Source: Ancylomarina sp. 16SWW S1-10-2 (lineage in GTDB: Bacteria; Bacteroidota; Bacteroidia; Bacteroidales; Marinifilaceae). Taken from it: 64,000 nt of DNA. This document shows, in pieces, positions 18,652-27,155 of the stretch (positions within the stretch are counted from its first letter, which is position 1; each line of letters begins with the position of its first letter). Below the pieces are notes generated by a model, which had not been told where the DNA came from, did no database searches, and saw nothing but the letters and a program-made list of their open reading frames with translations. Location: positions 18,222-82,221 of the forward strand of contig NZ_SADB01000020.1 of the NCBI RefSeq assembly GCF_009669305.1, in the 5' to 3' direction. The translations under genes were made by a program, and so were the position numbers.

Positions 18652-19725
18652 ATGAAAGTTGTTTTATTCTGCACAAAACCATACTCCTTCAGCATTTTAC
18701 GTCCTCTTCAGATTGAATCAGAGCAAGCTGGAGATGAAATCATATGGTATATTGACTCTGAAATTGTTAATATTTTTCCATTTAAAAATGACTCTACTAT
18801 AACAAGCTCAATACAGGACATTGTAGATTTTAAAGCTGATATCATTTTTGCACCTGGGAATAATGTACCTTATTTTTTAAGAGGTGTTAAAGTTCAAGTC
18901 TTCCATGGCTTAGCTGGAGAAATGCAAGGCCATTTCAGAAGGGGTAAAAAAGGTCATTTTAGAATCCGTAATTATTTTGATTTATACTTAACATCTGGAG
19001 CTTTCTTCACTGAACGATTTAATAAACTATCCAAAAAACATGGCAATTTTGAAGTTATTGAAACGGGTTGGTGCAAACTAGATGCTCTATTCATTCAGCA
19101 AAATAATTTTAAAGAAGAAAAGCAAGACTTACTCAAGAAACATAAAGCTCAAAAGATTCTCCTCTTTGCTCCTACTTTCTCGCCTAGCTTAACATCGGCA
19201 GAAGCTTTATTTAACGAAATCATAACTTTATCTAAAAATCCCGATTATTTGATTTTGGTTAAGTTTCATGATAAGATGAATAAGGACGTGAAAACAAAAT
19301 ACATACAAGCCGCCCAACCTCTTGATAACCTCGTTATAGTAGACAATCCAGATATCAGTAAATATTTGATTCTTTCTGATTTAATGATAAGTGATACTTC
19401 TTCAGTAATTTATGAGTTTTTATTTCTAGACAAACCTGTTATAACACTCAAATCATCATCGGGAAACATTAAATGGACAGATATTGAAGATTCCAAAGAA
19501 CTCGTAAGTTCGGTTGAATCGGTTTTAAAATCTGATATTCACAAGGAAAACAGACAATGGATTATCGATAATTATCACCCATTAAGTGATGGAAAATCTG
19601 CTAAAAGAATGATTGAAGCAGTTAAAAACTGGTTGACTAAGCATCCTGTACCTGAAAAAAGAAAACTTTCACTATTACGAAAGTGGAAGATGTCGAGAAA
19701 ATATGGAAAAATCAAAAATGCTTAA
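18652..19725 (+). CDS. CDP-glycerol glycerophosphotransferase family protein (TagB/TagF-like)
   Basis: The 357-residue protein fits the CDP-glycerol:poly(glycerophosphate) glycerophosphotransferase family, a GT-B fold. Motifs are VQVFHGLAGE (about 84), YLTSGAFFTERF, ILLFAPTFSPSLTS, LVKFHDKM and the family hallmark DLMISDTSSVIYEFLFLDKPVI (about 243-264). In Gram-positives these enzymes build teichoic acids; in Gram-negatives they transfer glycerol phosphate or similar groups to glycans. Nearby genes for a TagD-like cytidylyltransferase and a second such transferase suggest a CDP-activated polyol phosphate donor. It is followed by the UDP-glucuronate decarboxylase gene. Confidence 0.85.
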   Translation: MKVVLFCTKPYSFSILRPLQIESEQAGDEIIWYIDSEIVNIFPFKNDSTITSSIQDIVDFKADIIFAPGNNVPYFLRGVKVQVFHGLAGEMQGHFRRGKKGHFRIRNYFDLYLTSGAFFTERFNKLSKKHGNFEVIETGWCKLDALFIQQNNFKEEKQDLLKKHKAQKILLFAPTFSPSLTSAEALFNEIITLSKNPDYLILVKFHDKMNKDVKTKYIQAAQPLDNLVIVDNPDISKYLILSDLMISDTSSVIYEFLFLDKPVITLKSSSGNIKWTDIEDSKELVSSVESVLKSDIHKENRQWIIDNYHPLSDGKSAKRMIEAVKNWLTKHPVPEKRKLSLLRKWKMSRKYGKIKNA

Positions 19726-19791
19726 ACATTATTTCAGATATTAGTACTCTAAACAGATATATCAAAAACAATAAAACGAAAGAAGATAAAC

Positions 19792-20736
19792 ATGAAACGA
19801 ATACTTGTTACAGGAGGTGCTGGATTTATAGGTTCACACTTATGCGATCGTCTAATAAGAGAAGGCAATGATGTTATCTGCCTTGACAATTATTTTACGG
19901 GTAACAAACGTAACGTGGAACATCTAATTTCACATCCCTATTTTGAATTAGTTCGTCACGATGTAATTCAACCTTACTTTGCTGAGGTAGATCAAATATA
20001 TAATCTAGCCTGCCCCGCTTCGCCAGTTCATTACCAATACAATCCTATAAAAACAACCAAGACATCGGTTATGGGTGCTATTAACATGCTAGGTTTAGCC
20101 AAACGTATTAAGGCTCGAATTTTACAGGCTTCAACTAGTGAAGTATATGGCGATCCTAACGTACATCCTCAAACAGAATCCTACTGGGGACATGTAAATC
20201 CTATTGGAATACGTTCTTGCTACGATGAAGGAAAACGCTGTGCTGAAACCTTATTTATGGATTACCACAATCAAAATCAGGTTGATATTAAAATCATGCG
20301 CATATTCAATACCTACGGACCAAATATGCATCCCAATGATGGTCGTGTTGTTTCTAATTTTATTATGCAAGCTTTGAGAGGTGAAGACATTACAATATAT
20401 GGTGATGGTTCACAGACTAGAAGTTTTCAATATGTTGACGACTTGGTTGAAGGAGCAATAAGAATGATGAGCTCACCTAAAGAATTCATTGGTCCGGTAA
20501 ATATTGGTAATCCTTATGAGTTTACTATTCTTGAGTTAGCACAGAAAATAATTGAATTAACTCAATCCACATCAAAAATTATTCATGAAGCATTGCCAAT
20601 GGATGATCCTATGCAACGCCAACCTGATATTAGTCTTGCGAAAGAGAAACTAAACAACTGGGAACCTAAGATTCAACTAGAAGAGGGACTTATAAAAACC
20701 ATACACTATTTTAAAGGCTTTATTGAAGAATCATAA
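19792..20736 (+). CDS. UDP-glucuronate decarboxylase (UDP-xylose synthase) family protein
   Basis: The 314-residue short-chain dehydrogenase has the Rossmann motif [10 protein letters not shown] (about 7-16) and the UXS-type signature [16 protein letters not shown]. The catalytic pair is in [11 protein letters not shown] (Tyr-x3-Lys), and STSEVYGDP precedes it. The spacing and the sequence [15 protein letters not shown] are characteristic of UDP-glucuronate decarboxylases, which make UDP-xylose. Length is normal for bacterial forms. It lies within the surface-glycan block, so UDP-xylose may be a donor for that polymer; this is inferred. Confidence 0.88.
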   Translation: MKRILVTGGAGFIGSHLCDRLIREGNDVICLDNYFTGNKRNVEHLISHPYFELVRHDVIQPYFAEVDQIYNLACPASPVHYQYNPIKTTKTSVMGAINMLGLAKRIKARILQASTSEVYGDPNVHPQTESYWGHVNPIGIRSCYDEGKRCAETLFMDYHNQNQVDIKIMRIFNTYGPNMHPNDGRVVSNFIMQALRGEDITIYGDGSQTRSFQYVDDLVEGAIRMMSSPKEFIGPVNIGNPYEFTILELAQKIIELTQSTSKIIHEALPMDDPMQRQPDISLAKEKLNNWEPKIQLEEGLIKTIHYFKGFIEES

Positions 20737-20783
20737 ATATTAATCGGCTTAACGATTCAACATCTTAATTTCAAAGGTCTTTT

Positions 20784-20814
20784 TTTGCATTAAATAGATG
20801 TTTGTTTAATTTTG
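20784..20814 (+). promoter_or_regulatory. Bacteroidota-type promoter for the HIT-cytidylyltransferase gene
   Basis: TTTG at 20784-20787, a spacer of exactly 19 bases and TAATTTTG at 20807-20814 match the phylum consensus fully. The predicted start of transcription is about 70 bases before the ATG at 20891. The gene therefore has its own promoter within the block. Confidence 0.75.
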
Positions 20815-20890
20815 TGCTCATCACGTAAAATAAGATAAAGGAATACTTATTTTACATGTTTAACATAGCTTATCAAGTGATACAAAATAT

Positions 20891-21730
20891 ATGCTTAAAG
20901 ATACTTTAGAAAAATTCGGTTACCCACGCACACTTATCAAAGAATACAAACATTGGTTATTGTTAGCAAGAGAAAAACAACTAACTCTTGGCTCAATGAT
21001 TCTAATTTGTAAAGAAGAGAAACACAATTTTCATGAAATTAGCTTAGAAGCTAACTCTGAATTATCTGTTGTAAGCAAAGACATAGAACTAAGCGCTAAA
21101 AAAGCTTTTAACTACGATAAAATCAACTACAACATGTTGATGATGTCCGATCCTGAAGTTCATTTCCATGTGATCCCTCGTTATAGCCAAACAGTTTCAT
21201 ATCATTCTCAAGAATTTGTTGATACTGATTGGCCAAAGCCTATTGATTTCACCCAAAATCATAACTCAATTAACGCTGAGCAATTAGAGCTGATAAAAAA
21301 GACCATTCAAGCAAATTTACCTAAGTCTGAAAAGAAATTTGGTACAATCTACACGTCTGGCTGTTACGATCTATACCACTTTGGTCATTTAAACATCTTT
21401 AAAAAATCAAAAGAACTCTGCGATCGTTTAATTGTTGGCGTTTCAACAGATGAACTTATTTTAAGTACCAAAGGTAAAAAGCCTGTTATTCCTTACGAAG
21501 AAAGGGCTAAGATTATTTCATCCATCAAATATGTTGATGAAGTGATTCCTCAAGAAGATAAGAACAAACAAAAAGTTGTTGATAAATATGGTATTGATGC
21601 CATTTCGGTTGGTGATGATTGGAAAGGAAAATACCCTCCAGTGACTTGCGAAATGATCTATTTCCCATATACAAAAAGTGTAAGTTCAACCATTCTAAAA
21701 GATACGCTCAAACTAATAGGAAAAAAATAA
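20891..21730 (+). CDS. HIT-domain / glycerol-3-phosphate cytidylyltransferase-like fusion protein
   Basis: A 279-residue two-domain protein. Residues about 1-110 look like a HIT (histidine triad) domain, ending DPEVHFHVIPRY with His91 and His93; the first triad position is Glu. Residues about 149-279 are a nucleotidyltransferase close to TagD/GCT: SGCYDLYHFGHL (His163, His166), IVGVSTDEL, YEERAKIISSIKYVDEVI, SVGDDWKGK and TKSVSSTILKD. The second domain probably makes a CDP-linked polyol, most likely CDP-glycerol, for the glycerophosphotransferases next door. The HIT domain may hydrolyse or transfer nucleotides. The residue pattern suggests both domains are active, but substrate specificity is inferred. 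Confidence 0.85.
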   Translation: MLKDTLEKFGYPRTLIKEYKHWLLLAREKQLTLGSMILICKEEKHNFHEISLEANSELSVVSKDIELSAKKAFNYDKINYNMLMMSDPEVHFHVIPRYSQTVSYHSQEFVDTDWPKPIDFTQNHNSINAEQLELIKKTIQANLPKSEKKFGTIYTSGCYDLYHFGHLNIFKKSKELCDRLIVGVSTDELILSTKGKKPVIPYEERAKIISSIKYVDEVIPQEDKNKQKVVDKYGIDAISVGDDWKGKYPPVTCEMIYFPYTKSVSSTILKDTLKLIGKK

Positions 21731-21737
21731 ATTTTAA

Positions 21738-21775
21738 ATAAAGGCTTAAGTTTTCTGAACTTAAGCCTTTATTTT
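21738..21775. terminator. Bidirectional terminator
   Basis: The strong stem ATAAAGGCTTAAGTT / AACTTAAGCCTTTAT with a 5-base loop, flanked by A and T runs, lies between the convergent HIT-cytidylyltransferase and glycerophosphotransferase-like genes. It overlaps the stop codon of the latter. Confidence 0.9.
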
Positions 21776-22842
21776 TACATATTCTCTTCTATATAATTGA
21801 CAATTCGTATCGATGCTTTCCCATCTGTAGGTCCAACATGATCACGAGTATATGTCTTTCTATTTATTTCAAAATTACTTGGATGACTTAACTCCTCCTT
21901 CACTTTTTCCTTCAAATTATTGTATGATTTAGCATGAGCTCCCAAATCATTATAAATAACAGAATCCTTCCCAAAACGCTCTTCAAAACGGTATTTGAAT
22001 ATACCCTTATAAGACCATTTCAAATCATAAAAATCACAAATAACCACAGGCTTATTTAATGCTGAAAACTCAAACAAAGTTGACGATGCTTCACTAATTA
22101 AAACATCTGCAGAAACTAGGAATGGAACCAAGGAAAACTCATCGATCCCTGCCACATAAACATTAGGATAGCTAGCCCATTGCTTAATTAGTTTTTGCTC
22201 TTTCTTATAACGATCTCTCGATAAAGTTAAAGCATGTACTTTTATTAAAATATTGTAATCCTCAAATTCCTTAGGCCAATCCTGAGGAAAACATCCTAAT
22301 GATGTAGGATTAAAGGTTGGTGCGTATAAAAGCGTTTGTTTGTTCGGATCAAGACCAACTTTAACTAAATCAATACCCTTTTCTGTTTTATTATAAATTG
22401 GATCGAGCTTAGAAAATCCAACTTGCTCAAATTTATCATTAGGAAACATTTTAATAATATTCTTCAATCGCAAATCACCTTCCATAAATCGAACTGTCAT
22501 CGGGGTTTTCGATTTTAAATAATAACTAGGTTTTGGTCCAATACCATGCCCCATTTGAACTGTTTTAGAAGCCTTATGAATTTCATCGAGGTGAGGAAAC
22601 TCATTCCCAAAGAAAATCCAATTAGGTTGCTCATTCAAATACAGATCTTTAGCTTCGTTGTAATCATAAACCCAGACATAATCAATCTTAAGATTCTCAA
22701 GCATTTCTGTCATTTTAGCCTTATCATTCTTTTTAGAATAAACAATAAAACGACACTCATGACCACGACTATTGAGCTCTTCAAAAACAGGAAGATACTG
22801 AGGAAAATAATAGATATTAAGAACATCGAAAAAGATCTTCAT
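21775..22842 (-). CDS. CDP-glycerol glycerophosphotransferase family protein, second copy
   Basis: The 355-residue protein shares the family pattern of the gene at 18652-19725 but is clearly divergent: VQMGHGIGPKPSYY, LLYAPTFNPTSLG, NILIKVHAL and the hallmark ADVLISEASSTLFEFSALNKPVVICDF (about 253-279). It is a cytosolic GT-B type enzyme expected to act at the inner membrane. It is transcribed toward the HIT-cytidylyltransferase gene and so uses a different promoter. Two distinct family members near one cytidylyltransferase suggest a priming and an extending enzyme, or two acceptors; the choice is inference. Confidence 0.85.
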   Translation of the reverse strand: MKIFFDVLNIYYFPQYLPVFEELNSRGHECRFIVYSKKNDKAKMTEMLENLKIDYVWVYDYNEAKDLYLNEQPNWIFFGNEFPHLDEIHKASKTVQMGHGIGPKPSYYLKSKTPMTVRFMEGDLRLKNIIKMFPNDKFEQVGFSKLDPIYNKTEKGIDLVKVGLDPNKQTLLYAPTFNPTSLGCFPQDWPKEFEDYNILIKVHALTLSRDRYKKEQKLIKQWASYPNVYVAGIDEFSLVPFLVSADVLISEASSTLFEFSALNKPVVICDFYDLKWSYKGIFKYRFEERFGKDSVIYNDLGAHAKSYNNLKEKVKEELSHPSNFEINRKTYTRDHVGPTDGKASIRIVNYIEENM

Positions 22843-22973
22843 CGAAAGTATATTTAATTTATAATAGATAGACTTCGCTGAATTAACAGATAACTATCTT
22901 ATCTCATATTTAATCATCAAAGATAACCTACCATGTACTAAGATTGAAGCTTTAGCAACAAAAATTAAAACAA

Positions 22974-23010
22974 AAAAATCCGATCCACTTTCGTGAATCG
23001 GATTTATCAA
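22974..23010 (-). terminator. Terminator of the M3 peptidase gene
   Basis: On the minus strand, AAATCCGAT ... ATCGGATTT forms a stem with a 12-base loop followed by a seven-T run. It lies 20 bases past the stop codon at 23028. Confidence 0.85.
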
Positions 23011-23027
23011 ATATGATATAAGTAGGT

Positions 23028-25148
23028 TTAGTTCAAACCTCTCTTGTTTAATAATGGCTCGATACTTGGTTCAGCACCTCTAAAGCGCTTGTAAAGTACC
23101 ATTGGATCTTCTGTTCCACCCTTAGACAATACATTATCACGGAAAGATTTAGCAGTTGCTTTATCGAATAAAGATGTCTCTTTAAATGCTTGGAAAGCAT
23201 CAGAATCAAGAACTCCAGCCCAAATATAAGCGTAATAACCTGCAGAGTATCCTCCAGCAAAAATGTGGTTAAAATAAGTAGAACGATACCTTGGATAGAT
23301 CTCAGAAATTAATCCCATTTTATCAAAATAGTTCTTCTCAAAAGTCATTACATCTTCTGTCAATGGCTCAGTTAAAGTATGATATTTCATATCAAGTAAT
23401 GAAGCAGCAAGATACTCAAGAGTAACAAATCCTTGATTGAATTTACCTGCAGCTTGAATTTTCTCAACCAATTTGGCAGGAATAACTTCTCCAGTTTTGT
23501 AATGTTTCGCATAAATTGCTAACATTTCTGGCTCGAAACACCAGTTTTCCATTACTTGAGATGGTAACTCCACAAAGTCGCGAGATACTGAAGTACCAGA
23601 TAATGTGTTGTAACGACATTTAGATAAAAATCCGTGAAGTGCATGGCCAAACTCATGAAATACTGTAGTAACCTCATCAGGGCTTAATAAAGCTGGTCCA
23701 TCGCCTACGGGCTTAGTTAAATTACAAATATTCATGATTACTGGACTAACTTCATTATCAGTTCCTGTACCCGACTGTTTACGGAATGAATCCATCCAAG
23801 CACCACCACGCTTAGATGCACGAGGATGATAATCTAAGTAAAAAATACCAATATGAGTTCCATCAGCTTCTTGAACTTCCCAAGTTTGACAGTCTTCGTG
23901 AAATTTAGCAATATCGTTACGTTGGATAAATTTGATACCATAAAGCTTATTTGCCAAAGCAAAAGCACCATCACGTACATTATTAATCTCAAAATAAGGA
24001 CGTAATTCATTTTCATCTAAAGCATACTTCGCTTTTTTTACTTTATCAGAATAGTACCACCAGTCCCAAGAAGCCAACTTAAATTTGCCACCTTCTTTAT
24101 TAATCATTTTTTGTAATTCAACAGCTTCTTTCTTAGCGTTAGGCAATGTTTTATCCCAAAGCTTGTTCAATAATTCTAGAGCTTTTTCTGGCGTTTTAGC
24201 CATGTTTCTATCAAGAATATAAGCTGCATGGTTTTTAAATCCAAATAACTTAGCTCTCTCAAGTCTTAAGTTTACAATTTCTTTAGCAATCTCTTTATTA
24301 TCGAATTCATTATTATTGTTACCACGATTTACGTAACCCATATACAATTTCTCTCTCAAGTTACGCATATCAGAGTATTGCAAGAAAGGAAGCATAGATG
24401 GTTTATCTAAACCAAACATCCACTTACCATCTTTACCCGCAGCAGTTGCTTTCTCAGCAGCAGCTCCAATAACAGACTCTGGTAAACCAGCAAGATCAGC
24501 TTTTTTATCGATAACCAACTCGAAAGCATTCGTCTCGGCCAATACATTATCACCATATTTCATGGTTAGTATAGCTAATTTACCATCAATCTCACGAAGT
24601 TTTGCTTTATTATCTGCATCAAAGTTGGCACCACTACGTACAAACCCTTGATACATTTTCTCTAGCAACGTATTTTGCTCAACAGAAAGTTTTAAATCAT
24701 CTTTCTTAGCATAAACTGTTTTAATTCTCTTAAACAAGTTTTCGTTAAGGCTAATATCAGCACTATGCTTAGTTAAAAGTGGTGATAATTCTTTGGCTAA
24801 CTTAGCAATAGAATCATTGGTATTAAAACCTTTAACACCATAAAAGATGTTACTTACTTTAGACAACAATCGTCCCGTCTTTTCATACGCTTCAATCGTA
24901 TTTTCGAAAGTAGGCTCTTCTTTGCTGTTAGCAATAGCCAAAACCTCATCAGTCTCCTGTTTCATTCCCTCAAGGAACGCTGGCTTGTAATGTTCAAATT
25001 TGATTTTATCAAACGGAGCTGTTTGATATGGTGTGTTAAATTCAGCAAAAAATGGATTCTCGTTTGCTTCAGTTTTGCCACACTTGTCGGAATTGCATGA
25101 GCTTAATAAAATACTCGCTGCAAATAATGAAAGGAATGTTCTTTTCAC
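23028..25148 (-). CDS. M3 family metallopeptidase (peptidyl-dipeptidase Dcp-like) lipoprotein
   Basis: A 706-residue zinc peptidase with lipobox ILLSSC (Cys about 18), so it is probably envelope-anchored, unlike cytosolic Dcp of some bacteria. The thimet-oligopeptidase fold shows the catalytic motif VFHEFGHALHG (His498, Glu499, His502) and FVELPSQVMENWC with the downstream glutamate. YPRYRSTYFNHIFAGGYSAGYYAY is a conserved substrate-binding region. The family removes C-terminal dipeptides from oligopeptides. Length is normal. It is monocistronic, with a terminator close behind the stop and an apparent leader of unknown structure upstream. Confidence 0.93.
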   Translation of the reverse strand: MKRTFLSLFAASILLSSCNSDKCGKTEANENPFFAEFNTPYQTAPFDKIKFEHYKPAFLEGMKQETDEVLAIANSKEEPTFENTIEAYEKTGRLLSKVSNIFYGVKGFNTNDSIAKLAKELSPLLTKHSADISLNENLFKRIKTVYAKKDDLKLSVEQNTLLEKMYQGFVRSGANFDADNKAKLREIDGKLAILTMKYGDNVLAETNAFELVIDKKADLAGLPESVIGAAAEKATAAGKDGKWMFGLDKPSMLPFLQYSDMRNLREKLYMGYVNRGNNNNEFDNKEIAKEIVNLRLERAKLFGFKNHAAYILDRNMAKTPEKALELLNKLWDKTLPNAKKEAVELQKMINKEGGKFKLASWDWWYYSDKVKKAKYALDENELRPYFEINNVRDGAFALANKLYGIKFIQRNDIAKFHEDCQTWEVQEADGTHIGIFYLDYHPRASKRGGAWMDSFRKQSGTGTDNEVSPVIMNICNLTKPVGDGPALLSPDEVTTVFHEFGHALHGFLSKCRYNTLSGTSVSRDFVELPSQVMENWCFEPEMLAIYAKHYKTGEVIPAKLVEKIQAAGKFNQGFVTLEYLAASLLDMKYHTLTEPLTEDVMTFEKNYFDKMGLISEIYPRYRSTYFNHIFAGGYSAGYYAYIWAGVLDSDAFQAFKETSLFDKATAKSFRDNVLSKGGTEDPMVLYKRFRGAEPSIEPLLNKRGLN

Positions 25149-25317
25149 CTTGTGTTAGTTTTTGTTAGTAATCGATATATTCAAGATTGCTAAAATACAA
25201 AAAAGCCAACTTTAATCCTCACTAAAATTCAATTACTAAACAAGTATTACGTGGTATGTTTATACTTTAAGAAATATATTAAGCTCCTATCAAGAAACAA
25301 GATTATAAAAAGCAAAA

Positions 25318-25827
25318 CTAAAGACCTATTGAGAGCCCTACTTTTAAATATAAATCATTATCCAAATCGAACTCCATAATAGCATCTTCATCGTCACGGA
25401 ATTCAAACTTGCGATAAAAAGTATATCCTGATTTCACGTTTAACTTTAGATGTTTTGTGAGATTCTGAGTTAAACTAAGTCCACCTCCAATATTCACAAT
25501 ACGAATATTATCAATCCTAAAAGCTGGTAAAAAAGTGGAATACCTGTTGTTGCATCGTACATCACCCCAACATTTAATCGCAAATTCGACCTAAACGATT
25601 TCGAAACTAGTAGCATTCCACGCAAGTTTATATTATCCCAATTAATTGATAATTTTGAGTTGTTAAAAATAGTTCGTGTCAGTATACCAATTAATGACCA
25701 ATCATTTTTTTAAGATTGCCATCTCCTATCCTAACATAATCGACACCAAAAAGCTCTTTTTCGAATTGAGCAAAACTTGATAAACTTAGGCATAGTAAAT
25801 TGACAACTACTATATTTTTTTTATCAT
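25318..25827 (-). pseudogene. Decayed outer-membrane beta-barrel protein gene (three single-base frameshifts)
   Basis: Reading leftwards from an ATG at 25827, a coherent exported protein can be restored only by changing frame three times. The shifts fall in an A8 run (25815-25822), an A7 run (25705-25711) and a T6 run (25529-25534); one extra base in each restores about 170 codons. The product would have a signal peptide (NLLCLSLSSFAQ), then FEKELFGVDYVRIGDGNL, then beta-strand repeats ending YLKVGLSIGL. The start resembles outer-membrane barrel proteins of the DUF6268 type, which are longer, so part of the middle may also be lost. True decay or homopolymer sequencing error are both possible. 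Confidence 0.6.
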
Positions 25828-25880
25828 GTATTAAATTCTGATTATTTGAATTGCTCTTATTTTGAAAGGTACAACCAGCA

Positions 25881-27131
25881 TTATTGCAATAATATACCAC
25901 TTATTTTTTTGATACTTACTTCAGATTGTTTGGCATCGTAACGTGCTGCCGATTTATTATTTTGAGCCTCTACTAAATTTAATTGTGCTTCGCGAAAAGT
26001 TGTAGAACTTACTTGTCCCAATTGATAATATTCCTTAGTTGTATTGAAATTTAATTGTGCTGCTTCTAGTGCATCTTCCTCTAATGCCAATACTTTTAAA
26101 TTGTATTGAAAATCAGCGTAAGCATTCACCAAATTCTTTTCCAGTTCTAACATTTTGTCCTGATACTCCAATTCGGTATTCTGTTTTTGAATGCGTGCAT
26201 TTGCAATCTCAATTTTCTTACGTTTACCATCAAAAATATTAAAACTCATGCTCACACCACCCGTTAATTGAGTATTGGAGTTGCTTCCCATAACTTTATT
26301 TTCGTAATAGGAATACGATGAATTTAAATTGAGTGATGGCAACTGTCCTGACTTGGCCTTTTTCACTGCCAATTCATCTTCTCTCATCTGACTTGCCTTA
26401 ATCAAATACTCAGCATTTTTAGACAAGGCTGACTTCTTTAACTCTACCATATCAAACTTCTGAAAATCAGAACCGTCAGGAATTATCTGATAATCAATTT
26501 CAGCATTTCGACCAAGTAGTACGTTCATTTCTCGAATCAATTCCTCGTATGACTGTTCCGCCTTTAGGTAACTACTACTATCTCGATTAAAATCTACCTT
26601 CGCATTTAGAACTTCCAATTTATTAATGGTACCAAACTCATATTTACTTTCAATACGCAACAATCGATCTTTCGAAATGGCTAAATTATTAGAAGCAACA
26701 TCCAATTCGTCAAACGATTCGCTTAACTGATAAAATCCAGAAATAACGTTAGAAATTATATTCTCAATTGTATATCGAGCATTTAAGCTTCCCTGCTCTT
26801 TCTGCTGGTTCAATATTTTATAAGTGTACTTACTGCCAAAACCATCGAATAGCGTATAAGAGAAGTTCAATCCTGCCGATGATGTAATTTCATCAGTCGC
26901 ATATTCTGCATAATTAACTCCACCGCTAGCACTTAGCGATGGTAGTAATCCTGCATTTCCTTTTGTTGCATTGTTATCTGAAATTTCAGCTTGATTTTTC
27001 GCAACCTTTATATTCAAGTTTTTATCTAAAGCAATTTGTATTGCTGATTCTAAGGTCAAAGCTTCTTGAGCATTTACCAATGAAATACTGGAAAAAATCA
27101 GTAGTGCAATCAATAATATTTGTTTCTTCAT
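25881..27131 (-). CDS. TolC family outer membrane protein
   Basis: The 416-residue protein has a signal peptide (SLVNAQ, about 21) and two homologous halves of the outer membrane efflux protein fold: LTLESAIQIALDKNLNIKVAKNQAEI near 24 and LKKSALSKNAEYLIKASQMREDELAVKKAKSGQLPSLNL near 230. It forms the trimeric outer-membrane exit duct of an efflux pump. It is the third gene of a leftward operon after the adaptor and the RND permease, with 24 bases between it and the permease. This makes a complete tripartite system. Confidence 0.93.
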   Translation of the reverse strand: MKKQILLIALLIFSSISLVNAQEALTLESAIQIALDKNLNIKVAKNQAEISDNNATKGNAGLLPSLSASGGVNYAEYATDEITSSAGLNFSYTLFDGFGSKYTYKILNQQKEQGSLNARYTIENIISNVISGFYQLSESFDELDVASNNLAISKDRLLRIESKYEFGTINKLEVLNAKVDFNRDSSSYLKAEQSYEELIREMNVLLGRNAEIDYQIIPDGSDFQKFDMVELKKSALSKNAEYLIKASQMREDELAVKKAKSGQLPSLNLNSSYSYYENKVMGSNSNTQLTGGVSMSFNIFDGKRKKIEIANARIQKQNTELEYQDKMLELEKNLVNAYADFQYNLKVLALEEDALEAAQLNFNTTKEYYQLGQVSSTTFREAQLNLVEAQNNKSAARYDAKQSEVSIKKISGILLQ

Positions 27132-27155
27132 TTTCTCTTCTTTAAAAAATAAACC

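Noticed and set aside
25691-25900. A separate 69-codon gene
   Set aside because: It is one of three frames of the decayed barrel protein, extended upstream into non-coding sequence; its real start lies in another frame.
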